From: Bondarzewia mesenterica
Taxonomy: Eukaryota > Basidiomycota > Agaricomycetes > Russulales > Bondarzewiaceae
Direction: 5' to 3'
Assembly (NCBI GenBank): GCA_004802705.1
Contig: SGPL01000329.1
Coordinates: forward strand, 1-38,396
Length of the DNA stretch: 38,396 nucleotides
Both the position numbers and the translations under genes were made by a program. Shown here piece after piece: positions 1-12,359 of the stretch. The notes beneath the pieces are model-generated. The model did not search any database. It saw only the letters and a list, made by a program, of their open reading frames with translations, and had not been told where the DNA came from. Every line of letters begins with the position of its first letter. Position 1 is the first letter of the stretch.

Positions 1-1
1 G

Positions 2-166
2 ACGTTTGCGATGAGAGAAGATACGTCCATTGCAGCATCCACAAGTCGAGTCGAAGACGTAGCTGGTGCAACTGAGGTGTTGTTGGAAAATGTGGTGAAC
101 GACATATCGGACTCGAGGGCGGAGAGAAAGGATGAGGGGAAGCGAGGGCTCGCCGTGTTGCAATGA
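2..166 (+). CDS. possible C-terminal end of a gene entering from the left edge
   Basis: An open frame runs from the window edge to a TGA at 164-166, giving about 54 residues. The composition is polar and acidic with a few Val/Leu, and no domain is recognisable. The only support is that the frame is open from the edge and its amino acid use is plausible; a chance open frame of this length is quite possible. Confidence 0.22.
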   Translation, partial: TFAMREDTSIAASTSRVEDVAGATEVLLENVVNDISDSRAERKDEGKRGLAVLQ

Positions 167-790
167 AGTCAAGTAGGAATTCATGAGTGCCCGTGTGCTG
201 TGTTGTACTAGTATCTCAGAAACCTTCCAAACGTGAATCCAAGGACTGATACGTATCATTGAAAGAATGTTGCAGAAAGACCACCTACATAGCTATTCCT
301 CGCACAGCCCCAACGCTCGACAGTCTCGTTAGCACATACTATACGGTGGAAAAAATCGCATGGACCGGACGATTCTGAGGAATTAAGCTGATTATCATAA
401 AAGCCTTGAACGCTGAAGCAAAATTTGAAGTAGGAGTAGACAGTTCCCGGTGAACCTGGAGCACTTTCACTTGTTTGCTATTCCGTACGAATGCGAGTAA
501 GGGCTTGTGCGTCTTGCGATGGGATATGTCGGCGAAGGCGAGAATTTAGAAACACGTTTGGTAAGTACATTCGAATTCCATCTCCGCGATTTTGAGGAAA
601 ACGACGCTCATGCTCGCTCATGCGCTCATGCGGGAGATCGTGAACCAGCGTGAACCTCGTGCCCTTCCGAGTCACGCCCTGTCACGTAGTCTGGACCCTG
701 ATCAGAAACTGGAACCTATTGTAGTCCGGCAGCAGCCGGTGGCGGTGCGGCTGGCAATAAGGTTCGTCAATCAACAAACACGAGCCGCTG
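167..790. other. intergenic, nothing recognised
   Basis: No convincing coding frame. The right part is the upstream region of histone H1. Confidence 0.5.
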
Positions 791-814
791 CACGTGACCT
801 CAACGCGTATAAAG
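791..814 (+). promoter_or_regulatory. histone H1 core promoter: CACGTG, CAACGCGT and TATA box
   Basis: CACGTG lies at 791-796, GTGAC at 794-798, CAACGCGT at 801-808 and TATAAAG at 808-814, about 115-140 bases upstream of the H1 start. ACGCGT is the core of the MluI cell-cycle box, which in fungi drives G1/S genes. S-phase use at a linker histone is an inference. The same GTGAC/CAACGCGT pair recurs upstream of the kinase and DAD3 genes. Confidence 0.6.
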
Positions 815-929
815 AACCGGACGAACTTGCTGGTCGCGCGCATAACTCTCCCAATCCCCATCGCCCGCCTCACTCCCGCACTCGTACTCTCATCCTTTTC
901 TACACACACCACCTTCAACACCCCGAAAT

Positions 930-2090
930 ATGTCTGAATCGCCCTCTCCCCTTGCCTCGCCCGTACCTGAACAAATGTCTGAGACCGAGACCAAAGCCAC
1001 TCGCCCTTCCCGCTCTTCACGCAAGTCAACTGAGAAGAAGGAGCCCAAGGAGAAAAAATCAAAGTCCAAGGTCACTGCCAAGAAGCCAATCATGAAGAAG
1101 AAAGCGGACAAGGCTGCTTCCTCTGAGCACCCCTCCTGGAAAGATATCATCAAGGTGCGTCTTGCTCGCAAGCCATTCGCAGTGGCATTGCCATGTTGAC
1201 ATCCATCGTCATCCTTGGTCGTAGGAATGCATCGCTGACCGCCCCGAGGACGCTCGTTCCGGCGTGTCTCGCAGCACTATCAAGAAGGTACGCGCGTCGC
1301 TTCTTTGCCTGTGGCACTCACTTTCTACGTCTCACATCGCCTTTTCTTTTACAGTACGCCGAGGAAAAATACAACCTCGAGATGAACGCGGGCAACCTCT
1401 TCCAACTCAACCGCGCCATCACCTCTGGTGCCGAAAAGGGTACCTTCATCCTACCCAAAGGTCCCTCAGGCAAGGTCAAGTTGTCACCCAAGCGCCCTAG
1501 GGCCGCCGTCGAAACCAAAGAGGTTTGTCCTTCCCTCAACGCATGCTAACTTTCTCGCCGTCCTGAACACGATCCTGACTTCAGAACGCTCAGCCCTCCA
1601 GCTCGAAGAAGACCGTCGATGAACCTGTGAAGAAGGTGAAAGTTCCGAAGAAGGCTTCCAAGCCCAAGGAGGCTGCGCCTGTCGCTGAGAAGAAGACCTC
1701 GAAGAGGACAAAGGCAGTGCCCGTGGTGGCACCTGCGAAGAAAACGACGACGACGGCGAAGAAGGCTGTGGCAAGCAAGAAGGCTGCTGACAAGATGAAG
1801 AAGACGAGCAGCGCTAAGAGTTCGGAGAAGAAGGTGCGTTCTCCTTTCCCCTACGCATCCTTGTCTTGTCGATGTTCTGGATGAACAAAGGAGCTGATAT
1901 TGGTTTCATCGTCGTTAGGTCGCTGCTGCTAAGGCTGCTGCCACAAAGTCTACCAAGACCAAGACCAAGGCGGCGACTGCGAAGGCAACAAAAATCCGGA
2001 CGTCCAAGAAGGTCAGTCGCTCATCGTCCTCATCATTAAATAAGCACAATGTCTCACTCACAGTCCATCTTTCTCCAGGCCGAAGCTTGA
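930..2090 (+). CDS. linker histone H1, six exons
   Basis: Exons 930-1154, 1225-1287, 1355-1522, 1585-1833, 1919-2011 and 2079-2090 all join in phase 0 and give 269 residues. The N-tail is Ser/Pro/Lys rich. Residues about 67-143 form the H15 winged-helix globular domain that binds nucleosomal linker DNA: HPSWKDIIKECIADRPED, then SGVSRSTIKKYAEEKYNL, then NLFQLNRAI and GTFILPKGPSGKVKLS. A long Lys/Ala/Thr-rich C-tail with KKA and TKTKTK patches follows and would condense chromatin. The last exon codes only Ala-Glu-Ala and a stop. The start is the first ATG after the TATA box. It should be chromosomal and nuclear. The domain match and the consistent splice phases make this call very secure. Confidence 0.95.
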
Positions 2091-4702
2091 GCTTGAGTAC
2101 CTTTGTTCGCTCGCGCTTTCTCTTCGGTCGTCCCCTTTCATCATCGTCATACAGTATACCTCGGACTCCGCACCTTATCTAACCCGCCTCCCCCTTGCTT
2201 TTCCCCGGTTATTGGCTACGTTATACGAATATTATACAGTCCCCTCCCCCCGTCACCTTTGCTCGCTACCCCTTTTCTTCTTTTTTCCTTCTCTCGCTTG
2301 GACGTCATCTCAGCTACGTTGCTTCTGTTTGGATACACAGAACATACGTCCTCGGTCGTGCGTCCGTCTTTCTCATAACTTACGTTGGTTTGGTCTGTCG
2401 GATGTACAAGCCCTGTTCGTTGCCGGAATCGAAATGCTAACATCGTCGCACTGCAAAAACGGCAATCTCCGGTAAACGCCCGATGGCCGCACAGCCTCAA
2501 TTGTGTCGCCCCAAGGGAGTCAAGACCTTGCAAGCAAGGTAAGGGAACATGTTGGTAACATGCAAACGACTGTAATCCAGAGGCTGCCGATGTTAACAAT
2601 TGGAGGCCGGCATACGCATACTTACGTCCGCCTACCGACGTTCTCGGCGGTGTACCACTCGCCACTCGGTTTTACCAGAAACTTAATTCATAGACGAATG
2701 TCGTGTCAAATCAAATCGGCATTTCTGAAAAATTCGAAGAAAGATCAAATACACGTCGAAGACTATACGGGAAAAGCAAACATCGAAATCACTAATGAAC
2801 TCTTTTCAACTCACCCTCCGCCTCGCGTATGAGATTTACAGATTGGTCAATTATCGAACACGTTTCTGCGAAAAGACTATTGATGTGGTCGAAAGATTCC
2901 CTCGCGACTGGCATGGCTCCCCTCTGAAACCCGTCCGTCGCACCGTCATTTCCCTTCGTTGGTGGGTCGCAAACGTGGGTCAGCTTTCCCGCAGCGTATA
3001 CGCGCATCTTTCCTTTATGACGATTAATTATGGGAACGCGCCTGGGCAGCGTCCCACGAACGCAAGCGTGCATCGTCCTGTAGTACTCCTCCAACTCTTG
3101 GACAATACGGTTCCGCCGTGATACTGAGATCGTGCATGGATATTGCGTCTGATTCCTCTCGTTCTTCTTTGAATTTGATTTGCCCGTGTACATGTTTTGG
3201 GGCGTTCGGTTGCTTGGCAGATGGTGGGGTCGTACCGACTAGGGGATTCGAGTGTCGTAGTGACGTTTTTCTTTCTTTCTGGTTTTTTTTTCTTACTTCT
3301 TACTCTGCTCTGTCTCTGTGCAGGTTAATGTGTACACTGTAATCCTAACATCGAATGCTTTCCGTTGCCTATCACGGCGTCTTTTTGTGTCGGGATTGTG
3401 CGTTGGCCGACGTGGGGCGTGCCTCGCCCGGTCGTTTTAAATTATATAAGTACTACCACTGGCAGTTGTCAATCTGGAGATGGGATGATCGACGTCGGTT
3501 CGTGGGGTGCACGGTGCGTGTGCACCGCTCGATACTACGGTATTCAGTTCGCAGGTCGGTCCAATGCACAGGGACGCGGACGCGGCATTCGTCCCAAACT
3601 GAACGCTGGACTGTACTATGGACCGACTCGATTTATGTTAGCACCACACTGACAGCCTGCATCGCCAATTAAACGGTCGGGTGTGGACTCTTATGTTTGA
3701 CGTTTGACAGCGACCCCAACTTACTGTATTGATGGCGGCAGCCAAGATCGATCCTCGAGTTCGAGATCTGGACGCTAGGCCTCAAGCTTCCCGCGCGACG
3801 ACTGGGGAAAACACAGTGCGGTTCGGCCGCTGGGTTATTTTGGATGGAGGTCGAGTCACGGACTGCGGTTTCGGACGACAGCAGTTACACTAGGACATAT
3901 GTACTCACGCCGTTGGCTCGGGCGATCCGTGGGAGGACGTGTACCGTTTCGTTTCGTTAGACGGACATTCTGGGTCGTGTCAGAATATTTGGTGGGGTGG
4001 GGCGATGCCGATCTGGTTGGGGTGGGTGCGCTCAATTGAATCTGTTTGACCTGGAGCCTCGTCTTTTCGGGCGCTTCGGTCGGCAGACGACGATCCTACT
4101 ACTAGTTACACAACGCTCCTCGACGACCGTGCGTGGCGCATGTGCGTACGCAGCCAATGTTCAGCCGTTGGATACAATACAGTCCGGGCGCTGCACATCG
4201 TATGCATTGGGGGGGAGGACCATCGACTCGGAGGCGGCGCAGTTCGAACTTCGATCCCGTCGAGTCCCTCGTTCCTCGACCAAGCTTTTCCTTTTCTTTC
4301 CTTTCCCTATCTTCGTTTTTTTTTTTCGTTCTCCTCGAACCCAGTGGACGATCGTTTGGGTTCGTTTGAACGTTTGAACGTCGAAGTCCAGACAGGTGCG
4401 TGGCCTCGAATGATGGATCCGAGTGGGACTTGGACGGACACTTCCGACACACGCACCCTCCCAATCCTGCGGTTGGCTGGGACGGTGGTGAGTTTTTTTT
4501 TAATCTTTCTCGTTTTGTCAAGTATACATATCTCGTGTTGACCCTTCGACTTTCTCCTGGATGTTTTAAGGGCATTGGTATTGGTTCGCGTTCGAACTTC
4601 GAACGAGCCCGAGTCGAGTTCCAGTTCCTAACTCAGTACTCTGCAGTACTCAGGCTTGCCGGCCAAAAAAATCTGCATCCTAGTCACGATCGGGGTGACG
4701 AT
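2091..4702. other. 2.6-kb gene-poor stretch
   Basis: Open frames here are short, overlap on both strands and show no recognisable domain or consistent splicing. The first 300 bases probably hold the H1 3' UTR. Pyrimidine runs occur near 3270-3300 and 4290-4330. No RNA gene was recognised. Confidence 0.5.
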
Positions 4703-5692
4703 ACGTGCACTCGACTCTGAACGCGGTTCCCAACGACATCAGCAAGAGCGTCGGACACGATGAGTGCTGTGTGAACCACAGCAGGGACGGTCGATGTGTG
4801 ATAAAGTACGTGCATATATCCAGGTTGGCAGCCATACTTATTCGATTTATACAGGATGTTATGTGTTTGTGGACGAGGGGAAAGTCTCCGAGCCCTTTGT
4901 ATGTGTGTACGCCTCGACCACAAGGGACTCGACATTCCGATCGTTTTCTCCCCCCACCACTAATGAACGTTTGAACTCAGACCCAGCATGTCAGAGTTCC
5001 CGAACTGGCATGGAGGGTTTTTCGTCTCGGGAGACGATAAGAGAAATAAATGGGGACCCACGTCCGGATATGGATGTGCGCAGCGGGTGCCTTTGCAGCG
5101 CATATATTCAGGTTGGCAGTCATGTGTGCTGTGTGGGAGGACGTTCATTCAGATTTATTTTTCTTCTTGTCTCTCCGCCCGCCTCCCACGTGCACTCGAC
5201 TCTGATCAAGAGCGATTCTAAACGACTGTGTGTAAAATGCGGACCGCAACAGGAACGGTGGATGCTGGCGTCGGATGGGTAATAAAGTACGTGCATATAT
5301 ACAGGTTGGCAGCCATGCTTATTCAATTTATACAGCATGTTCAATGTGTGTGGAGGGAGTGGGCCTTCCTTCCCGAGCCCTTCGTATGTATGCTCGACGA
5401 CAAGGGACATTCCGATCGTTTTCTTCCACCCCCCCCCTCAAATGAACTCGGACTCAGGATGTCAGAATTCCCGAACTGGCATGGAGGGTCTTTCGTTCCG
5501 AGACGACACGCTCGACGACGATAAGATAAAAGAAATGGGGACCCACATCTGGATATGGATGTGCGCAGCGGGTGCCTTTGCAGCGCATATATTCGGGTTG
5601 GCAGCCGTGCATATATGCCGTGTGGGGTGGACCACCTCGACGGGACGTTCGATGCTCAGGCTTATTTTTTTTCGTCTCTCCGCCCGCCTCCC
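4703..5692. repeat. tandem duplication of a ~0.5-kb unit, two diverged copies
   Basis: Copy 1 is 4703-5187 (485 bp) and copy 2 is 5188-5692 (505 bp). Both start with ACGTGCACTCGACTCTGA and end with CGCCCGCCTCCC. Shared landmarks in the same order include TAAAGTACGTGCATATAT, GACATTCCGATCGTTTTCT, CCCGAACTGGCATGGAGGG and GATATGGATGTGCGCAGCGG. Each unit also holds two copies of CATATAT(C/T/A)CAGGTTGGCAG or a close variant, so four occur, near 4811, 5099, 5291 and 5585. Several open frames cross it but the two copies do not keep a common long frame, so coding is unlikely. Confidence 0.85.
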
Positions 5693-6149
5693 GCTTTGAA
5701 CCTCAGCAATCTCCAATCTTCGTTCTCAGCCTCAAACCGTTACGTCTCGCCATAGCAATTAAACTCCTCGAGCTTAGCTTTTGCAGGCCAGTCTTCAAGT
5801 CCTTCAAGTCGTCAATAACCCAGCCCATAACACCCATGGTAAGGTTGAACCTCTCAGCTTAGCGCTTCGGTCATCATCATGGCTAGGGAAAAAGAAAAGT
5901 GTGACTGTTGAGGTAGGTTGCCATCCCCTCTATGATAGATCAAAACATCGATCGACCTCTCCGACCTCCCAGGCTCTAGCACGAAAAGTAAAGTCGATAG
6001 TATATCTCCAAGATAGAAAGGTTCTCAACCGCTTCCAGCGCGATGTCCACGCCGCGCGCTACTGTATCTGTCCCTTTTCTCTCACCACCCACTGAGGTCC
6101 AATCGACGCCATCGAATCGATACGGTACAAGAACGCCCCGAATAACCTA
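5693..6149. other. probable 3' flank of the TilS-like gene
   Basis: No gene seen; it lies directly downstream of the minus-strand stop at 6150. Confidence 0.4.
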
Positions 6150-8643
6150 TCAACCATCCAAAGTGCGTATGAACTTGACATCCACCCACGCCGGGTACTC
6201 CTCCTTCGCCTCTTTCTTCGCCTCCTCTTCCGCTTCCCTCTTCTTCAATTGCTTTTGATATTCATAAGAGCGAGAGTAGCGCGGGAGGATGCCCTCGGTA
6301 TACCACATCGCCTCGTCGGCATCGATGCTCGCGAGCGTGATGTCCTCCACCTTCACCTCCGTCTTCGTCTCCGTATCCGAAGACTCGGATTCGGACTCGG
6401 ACTCGGACTCGGGCTTGGACGCGGGCTCGGAGGAAGGGGAAGGGGAAGGGGAAGAGGGACGCCAGATGACGCGCGGCCAAAACCAACGCGACTGCGGCTC
6501 AACGATGACGCGCGCGGTACCCGCGAGGAGAGGTTCGACGAGCGCCGGGGGTGCACCGCGCATATCAAACGTGATCAAAAACCGATTGTCCCACAACACC
6601 TCCACCTTCACCCTACGGCTCCTCTCCCCCTCCTCCTCGGTCCCGTCAGTATCCCGTCCATGCCGCCTCCGCTTCTGCCTCCGCTTTTGCTCCCGCTTCG
6701 TCCGTCGCCTAGCTCCGTCCACCACCCGCCCCGTCACATCCACCAGCATCGGCGAGGGCGTATGCATCTCGGGCGGGGTGCGCGACGCGATCCATCCGTG
6801 CCGCTCGAACTCCGTCGGCTCGCCACGCCTCAACCGCCCATCGCTGCTTACCCGGATCGGCGTCCACAGTACCTTGCCGACGGACGTGAACGCTTGTCGG
6901 TCATTCGAGTCCGGGCCCATATTCCACAGTCGATCCGAGATCCGCTGGATCCCCGTCGCCCGCCGTCGACCCTCAGCGAGGGGACTGCCCCATGGTGCGG
7001 GCGAGACGTATCGCAGGATGCGGTAAATGAGCGCGGTCCCGATGGTTGTGTCTTCCATCCGGAAGTCGTGGTCGGTGCAGAGGAGGAAAGTCGAGGGTGG
7101 GGACGTGACGGCGTGTTTGCTGAGCAAGAACGAGGCTGGGTGCGTAGGAATGTCAGATGTTTTAGATTTCACAGAAGAAAGGGGAAAGAGAGCTTACCCT
7201 GCTCTTCGACGCTGTCGACGTATTGGCCCAGGGATACCGAGGCTGCTCGCAGACCCTCTCGGCTGTCGAACAGAGTTAGCGGCAGCGGCAGGTCCATGGA
7301 CTCTGCATTTTTCTGGATTTTTTGTATGTTGTCGGCCAAATCGTTTGGCAAAGTTTTGAGCAGAGGCTGAGCTGAAATGAGTAGGTGTGACACAGAATCA
7401 AGTGCTTCACGTACCGATAGATCCTCCATAGAAGAATAAGAAACTCCAGGATTGTATGAAATATCAGGTGCTACTGAGGTTTCGGAGGAGGATGAGCTGT
7501 CGGAAGAGGTTGAGTCCTCGGTGGTACACGAGGCTTCGGGCACGACTGAAGTCTCTTGAGAGGAAGAGGCATCGCGCATGGACGTGGCTTCGGAGAGCGA
7601 TGAAACTTGAGGTGAGGATGAGACATCGGGTGAGGACCGATCCTCGGGCCCTGCTGAGCTTTCGGGCACCACTGAAGAGTTGAGAACGGAAGAGGTCTCG
7701 GAAGATGATGCATCAGGAGAAGGATTCAACCGATAAGCCAGGTCAGCGTGAGCAGCCAAATCATTCTGCTGTAGGATATGGCGGATTGCGTTGCGCAACG
7801 TGATGTCTGGCTGGAAATTCGTCTTGTCATCGACATACTCCAACCGCCGAGCTTCGCAAGTGGCGAGGATCCTGTCCTAACAAATCNAGATCAAGATGAA
7901 CGTCTCCGACGCAAACCATCGTGAAGCAAAAAAAAGTTCCCACCTTGCCTACCGACAACAGCGGTCGCACGATCCACTTGTTCATGCCCAGATGCCCGGC
8001 CCACCCGAGCTCGTCCTCCTTGCCCANACCCATACCCCACCTGCGCACGCCCTTCATCCCAGCGAGCCCCAATTTCGTACTCCCCTTCGCGAGCCGCATC
8101 AACGCCGTCTCGACCTGGTCATCCGCATGGTGCCCAAACGCGATCACATCCGAATACGTCNTCGTCATCTCTTCAAAGAGCGCGTGGTGTCGCGCGGTGC
8201 GCGCCACGCTCTCCGTCTCGCCCGGCTCGGGGAACGGCGGGTACATCATCTGTCCCCACTGGATCGGGATTTTGTGATTTATCAAGCCCAGGCGCCGCGC
8301 GGTGCGCCTGCACTGCTCCGCCATGGCCTCCGAGTCCGGCTGCAGCTGGTGGTCGACGGTGATCGGCACCACCGTGCGGATCGCGCCCCGGTTCAGCAGC
8401 CGATCGGTGTCTGCGCGTAACTTGGAGAGGCGCCGGAAGAGGTAGAGGAGACATGTCGAGTCGGCGCCACCAGAATGCGCGACCGCTTGTGGTTGGATGG
8501 GATGGTGGGCGGGTGAGCGGGAATGAAGTTATCCGACACGACGAAACGCACGCACCAATTCTAGAAGGCCACCCTGCAGGCGGCGCACATTGCTGCAGCA
8601 TGCGCACAAAATCCATGTGGGTGATGGGACGCACCATGACCAT
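6150..8643 (-). CDS. tRNA(Ile)-lysidine synthase (TilS-like PP-loop ATPase)
   Basis: Four minus-strand exons join in frame: 8643-8556, 8485-7944, 7876-7198 and 7135-6150, giving 764 residues. TilS uses ATP to attach lysine to C34 of tRNA-Ile(CAU), so that it reads AUA; in fungi this is expected in mitochondria (inference). The PP-loop AHSGGADST (SGGxDS, residues about 34-39) is completed only when the first intron is removed, which validates that splice. Other family marks are VPITVDHQLQPDSEA, the GHHADDQVET segment and NFQPDITLRNAIRH. Residues about 266-362 are a Ser/Glu/Pro-rich insert not typical of bacterial TilS. An Arg/Lys-rich patch and a Ser-Glu dipeptide run come near the C-terminus, which ends EYPAWVDVKF. 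The start is the ATG before VMVRPITHMDFVRM; no obvious mitochondrial presequence is seen, so an upstream exon is possible. Single Ns at 8027 and 8161 keep the frame. Confidence 0.88.
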
Positions 8644-9605
8644 GTTTCAAAGCCTCAGAATATTCACGACAATGAAGGCCTAAGACGCCTCGGTGACAAG
8701 TAAGGGCTAGGGTGAAAAATCTAGATTGAAGTCCACAGGAGCTGCAAATGCTGTGAAGACGGAATATGCGAGTGGTATCATGAAGAGAGCAAGTCGAGGA
8801 TTCAGTACATTTCACCGGNGGAGAGAGAGAATCGGAGGTCATTNAACTTAAAAAAAAAAATCAAGTCACCCTCAAACGTAATGTGCATTGCGTAAGTTTT
8901 CCATTAAAGTCAGCAACACCNATAGCNNNANNNCCTCCTTCGTTTCGNGCACCAAAGCATGAGGCAAGAAACGGAGACGATACGCACATATATATAGACA
9001 GCAACAANAAATAGATAACAANTCAATGAGAAGGAACTCGNATTTGATAGATAAAAAAGCCGTGACAAAAGAAAATGTAATGTACGACATGGGGGTTGCA
9101 CTGAGAACAAGTACTACAAGCTAGCGAACAAGCGATGGTCCACGTCCGTTCACTATTTACGTTCCTTGTCCGAAATGCAGTTGAGTACCGAACTAGACGT
9201 AGACAAAACAAAACAACAATCGAGCTGAGAAANAAATCATCGTGACAAGCACACAGCNGGTTGGAAACGATGGTAGCATGCAACCAAGAACGATAAGCGA
9301 AGAAAAAGAAAAAGGCGGCGAAGGAGGACAAAAACGCAAGAAAGCGCAAGAAAACAGAAGGAGAGGGGAGCGCGAATGGATACGAACATGGGTACTATAA
9401 ANGGAAATGCATAGGGGTGGTGTGGGCGTTCTGTAAGTGTACACGGTATTAGACGGACTGCGAGGAGAAGTTGGAACAAGCTTGAACATATGAGACAGCG
9501 ATATCTATATCCAAGGCGGGGGCGATTGCGCTGATACACCAAACCTANGACCTTCTTTTCGTTTCATTACATTTGGTCGATCTCGATTAGCCGTCCTGGC
9601 GTTGT
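8644..9605. other. intergenic: TilS-like 5' flank and YTH 3' flank
   Basis: AT-rich with about fifteen N bases, clustered around 8920-8950. It would hold the TilS promoter and the 3' UTR of the YTH gene. No further gene was recognised. Confidence 0.5.
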
Positions 9606-12359
9606 TCATGAGGAGAAACCTGGAACGCTGCTCATACCCATGTACCCNTGCCCGGGGGCAACGGGCACCGGACTCGGGTTTCGCATGACGCTTTGCATCG
9701 CGTGTGGGTTGATGAACTGCGANGCCATCTGCATCTGCATCATCGGGGTCATCTGGGGCATCTGGAGTTGGTGCGACGCGTAGGCGAGGGTATTGGACTG
9801 GTTCATGGCGGCAAAGGCGTGTTGCTGGGGAGGGGATGGCGATCCTGTCTGCGGAGACGGCGGAGATTGTGGCACTATTTTCTGCATCGACTGAAGCTAA
9901 AGAAACGGAAATACGTGCAGTCAGTCGAAGGCGAATGGGTAGGAACACGTATCGCGTACCTCGTAGAAAGCGAAGTCTTGGAGTAGAGACGTCCTAGCTG
10001 GGTGTGAGTGGAAGATACGGAGCATTTCTTGACCTGCGTCGGGAAGAAGTTCTTGGGTGTCGCGCGAATTAGTGACGGGCTTCCTCTCCTGCGTGTTGCT
10101 ATTGTCACCAACAAAGAGTCAGTCAAGNACAACATAATATAATGATGAGACTTTACTTCAGCCTGATGTGACGAAGGTTCGCATTGGGAATATCGCGGAC
10201 AAAGATCCATCGGACCTTGAATACTCCCTTCCACTTGTCAGAGGCCCACACCGTGCTACTGCGTGTGTAATCGACCTGGATTANCTGTGCTTAGCAGTAA
10301 TTACAGCATTTGGATAACAGATACAACGTACAGGCGTCAACATCTCGGCCATACCGCAAAAATGTCCGCTAAAAAGAAGGTATTGGATCATTCATGGACG
10401 ACGGGAAGAAATAAATAGGAATGTACCTGGCATTCACACTGAAAAAGAGGTAGATTGGACCTCTTCCAGCGGTCTCCTTGAAAGCCTTGTCAAGACGTTT
10501 GTTGCCAGGGTCGGTAGAACTCCAGATTTCGTATTTCAGAGACTTGTGAACGTCATCCTCCGTGTACGACTTGATCACGAAGTATCGCGCCTAGGAAGAC
10601 AAGACATNTCAGCTTCTCCACCGGGGCATCGTGGAANTGGAGAGTGCGTACAAATGTAGGTCGGACATCGAAGTTGCTAGGGTTGTACCCCTTCGTAGCA
10701 ATCAACGTAGGAACGTCGATCGGCGATGTGATAATGCCCTGAGCCTGTCCGCCACCAAGTGTGCCCTGGCTTTGACCAAGACTGGTAACGCCCATCCTCG
10801 CCGCCGAGCTCATACCCTGCTGATTCAAATACTGCGCCGGGATCGCCGGAACACTGGGTATTCCCTGAGTGTTCGATCTACCCTGCTGCTGTCCATACAN
10901 ATAACCCATGTTCGAGTTAGAGGTGCGGCCTTGCAGGATACGTTCCTTCTGGTCCCATGTGCCCGAGGCCGTGAATGCGCGCTCGTCCCGATCGTTGACG
11001 TTGCGCTGTTGCTGGACGGGGCTGTTGCCCNATGGGTGGGACGTACGCAGATGCGCTAACGGGGCCGGAGGTCGTACCCGTCAACGGCGTACCGCGTCCG
11101 TCCAAATCCGTAACGAGTTGAAGCTTGCGCGAATTGCCGCCGTTGCTCACGCCACTGCCTCCTGCCCCTGGGCGCATGCCGGGCACCTGTTGGGGAGGGG
11201 GATGCGGCGGGTTGAAACGCGGGGGNTGNGCTGATTGNCCCCCTGGGAAGGNGTTGGANTGGTAACCCTGATTTTGNTTGTTGACGTCAAGTGAAGAAAG
11301 GGCGCGCTGGACGTCGTCGACGTTGACATTGCTGCCATTGTTGCTGGTCAAAGTGGAAGATCCACCAGAGGCGCGCCAATCGTTGCTCGGGGTGCTCCAC
11401 GGCGAACGACCGATAGGGCTCGTGGGATATTGACTTTGCGCCTGNCCCTGCGCGGAAGGCTGGCGACCGAAGTACGCTTCGTCTTCATGACCGTTCGATC
11501 CTTCTTCGTAATCATATTCTTCTTCAGCATTGGTAGGGCTCGGGGTTTGAGGAGATTGGCCGGGCGCCCGGCATCTGCGTCTGTAGAGTGCCAGCACGTT
11601 TGAGACCTGATGAAGCCATCCTCCTGGGGCCACCTGTTGCAGCGCCGTAAGTGAGACTTTGGTGCCTGCGTACTCCTGAACGGCCGGAGGGGGTGAGGGG
11701 ATAGTGTGGAAGTGGGGTGATAGAGGAGAGGCATTGGATTGCGCATCCATGATTTGCTGGTGTTGCGGGTGATCAGGGTTTGAGTACGCAGCCTGAAATA
11801 TAATATATGCCTTTGTAAGTGACCTGAAAACGACAAGACAGGAGAAGAGATACCTCTTCTTCGTTTCGCATACGGCTCATCTCTCTCTCCCAGTCCTCCT
11901 CTTCGCCTTCATGGCCAGCTATAGCGCTGAGGCTGTTCATAGTTCGAGGGGTCATGTTACCGCTCTGTCGGGAGGCATGTCCATAAGCTAATGACGACCC
12001 GATGTCAGCCAAAACAGACATAGTATAGACATAAACCAGTTACGGTTGACATAGAGGTTGGTTACAGGGTACTGGGCAACAGGATGCGTACCTCGATTGT
12101 ATCGCGTTGGCAGAGAAGCTTGACGATGGAGCGATCCTTTTTCACCAACAGCTCCTACGGCACCAACCCAGTCTTGGTCAACGACCTCGTCATCATTCCA
12201 CCCGTGTTGCTCCTGAGATTCTTCAGAGATGGGGGCCCGACTTGCAGCGCGGGCAGTGCGAGATGTAGCAGTGATAGTGTGATGACGACGGACTCCCGTC
12301 GAACCGGGTGGAGACACAGGACCAGGAGGAGGAGATATAGGATGAGTAGGGCCAGACAT
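9606..12359 (-). CDS. YTH-domain m6A reader (YTHDF/Pho92 type)
   Basis: Exons: 12359-12092, 11987-11854, 11792-10652, 10590-10427, 10368-10332, 10275-10157, 10098-9960 and 9896-9606, about 763 residues. The N-half is disordered (Pro/Ser/Gln/Gly rich). The YTH domain (about 515-667) reads [53 protein letters not shown] and [11 protein letters not shown]. The aromatic cage is complete: W537 (KYEIW), W591 and W596, with the same spacing as in human YTHDF. It should bind m6A mRNA in the cytoplasm and steer decay or translation. Exon 3 carries three apparent one-base errors: a missing base near 11673, an extra base near 11560-11572 and a surplus N at 11031. Correcting all three makes the exon exactly 380 codons with matching phases at both ends. 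The tail is rich in Gln, Met and Pro. Confidence 0.92.

Noticed and set aside
2216..3193. Minus-strand frames of 149 and 133 codons downstream of histone H1
   Set aside because: No domain, no consistent splicing and overlapping open frames on the other strand.
6249..7370. Long plus-strand open frame (373 codons) opposite the TilS-like gene
   Set aside because: It is antisense to a supported exon set; its Arg/Pro/Leu-rich repetitive composition reflects GC-biased codons of the minus strand.
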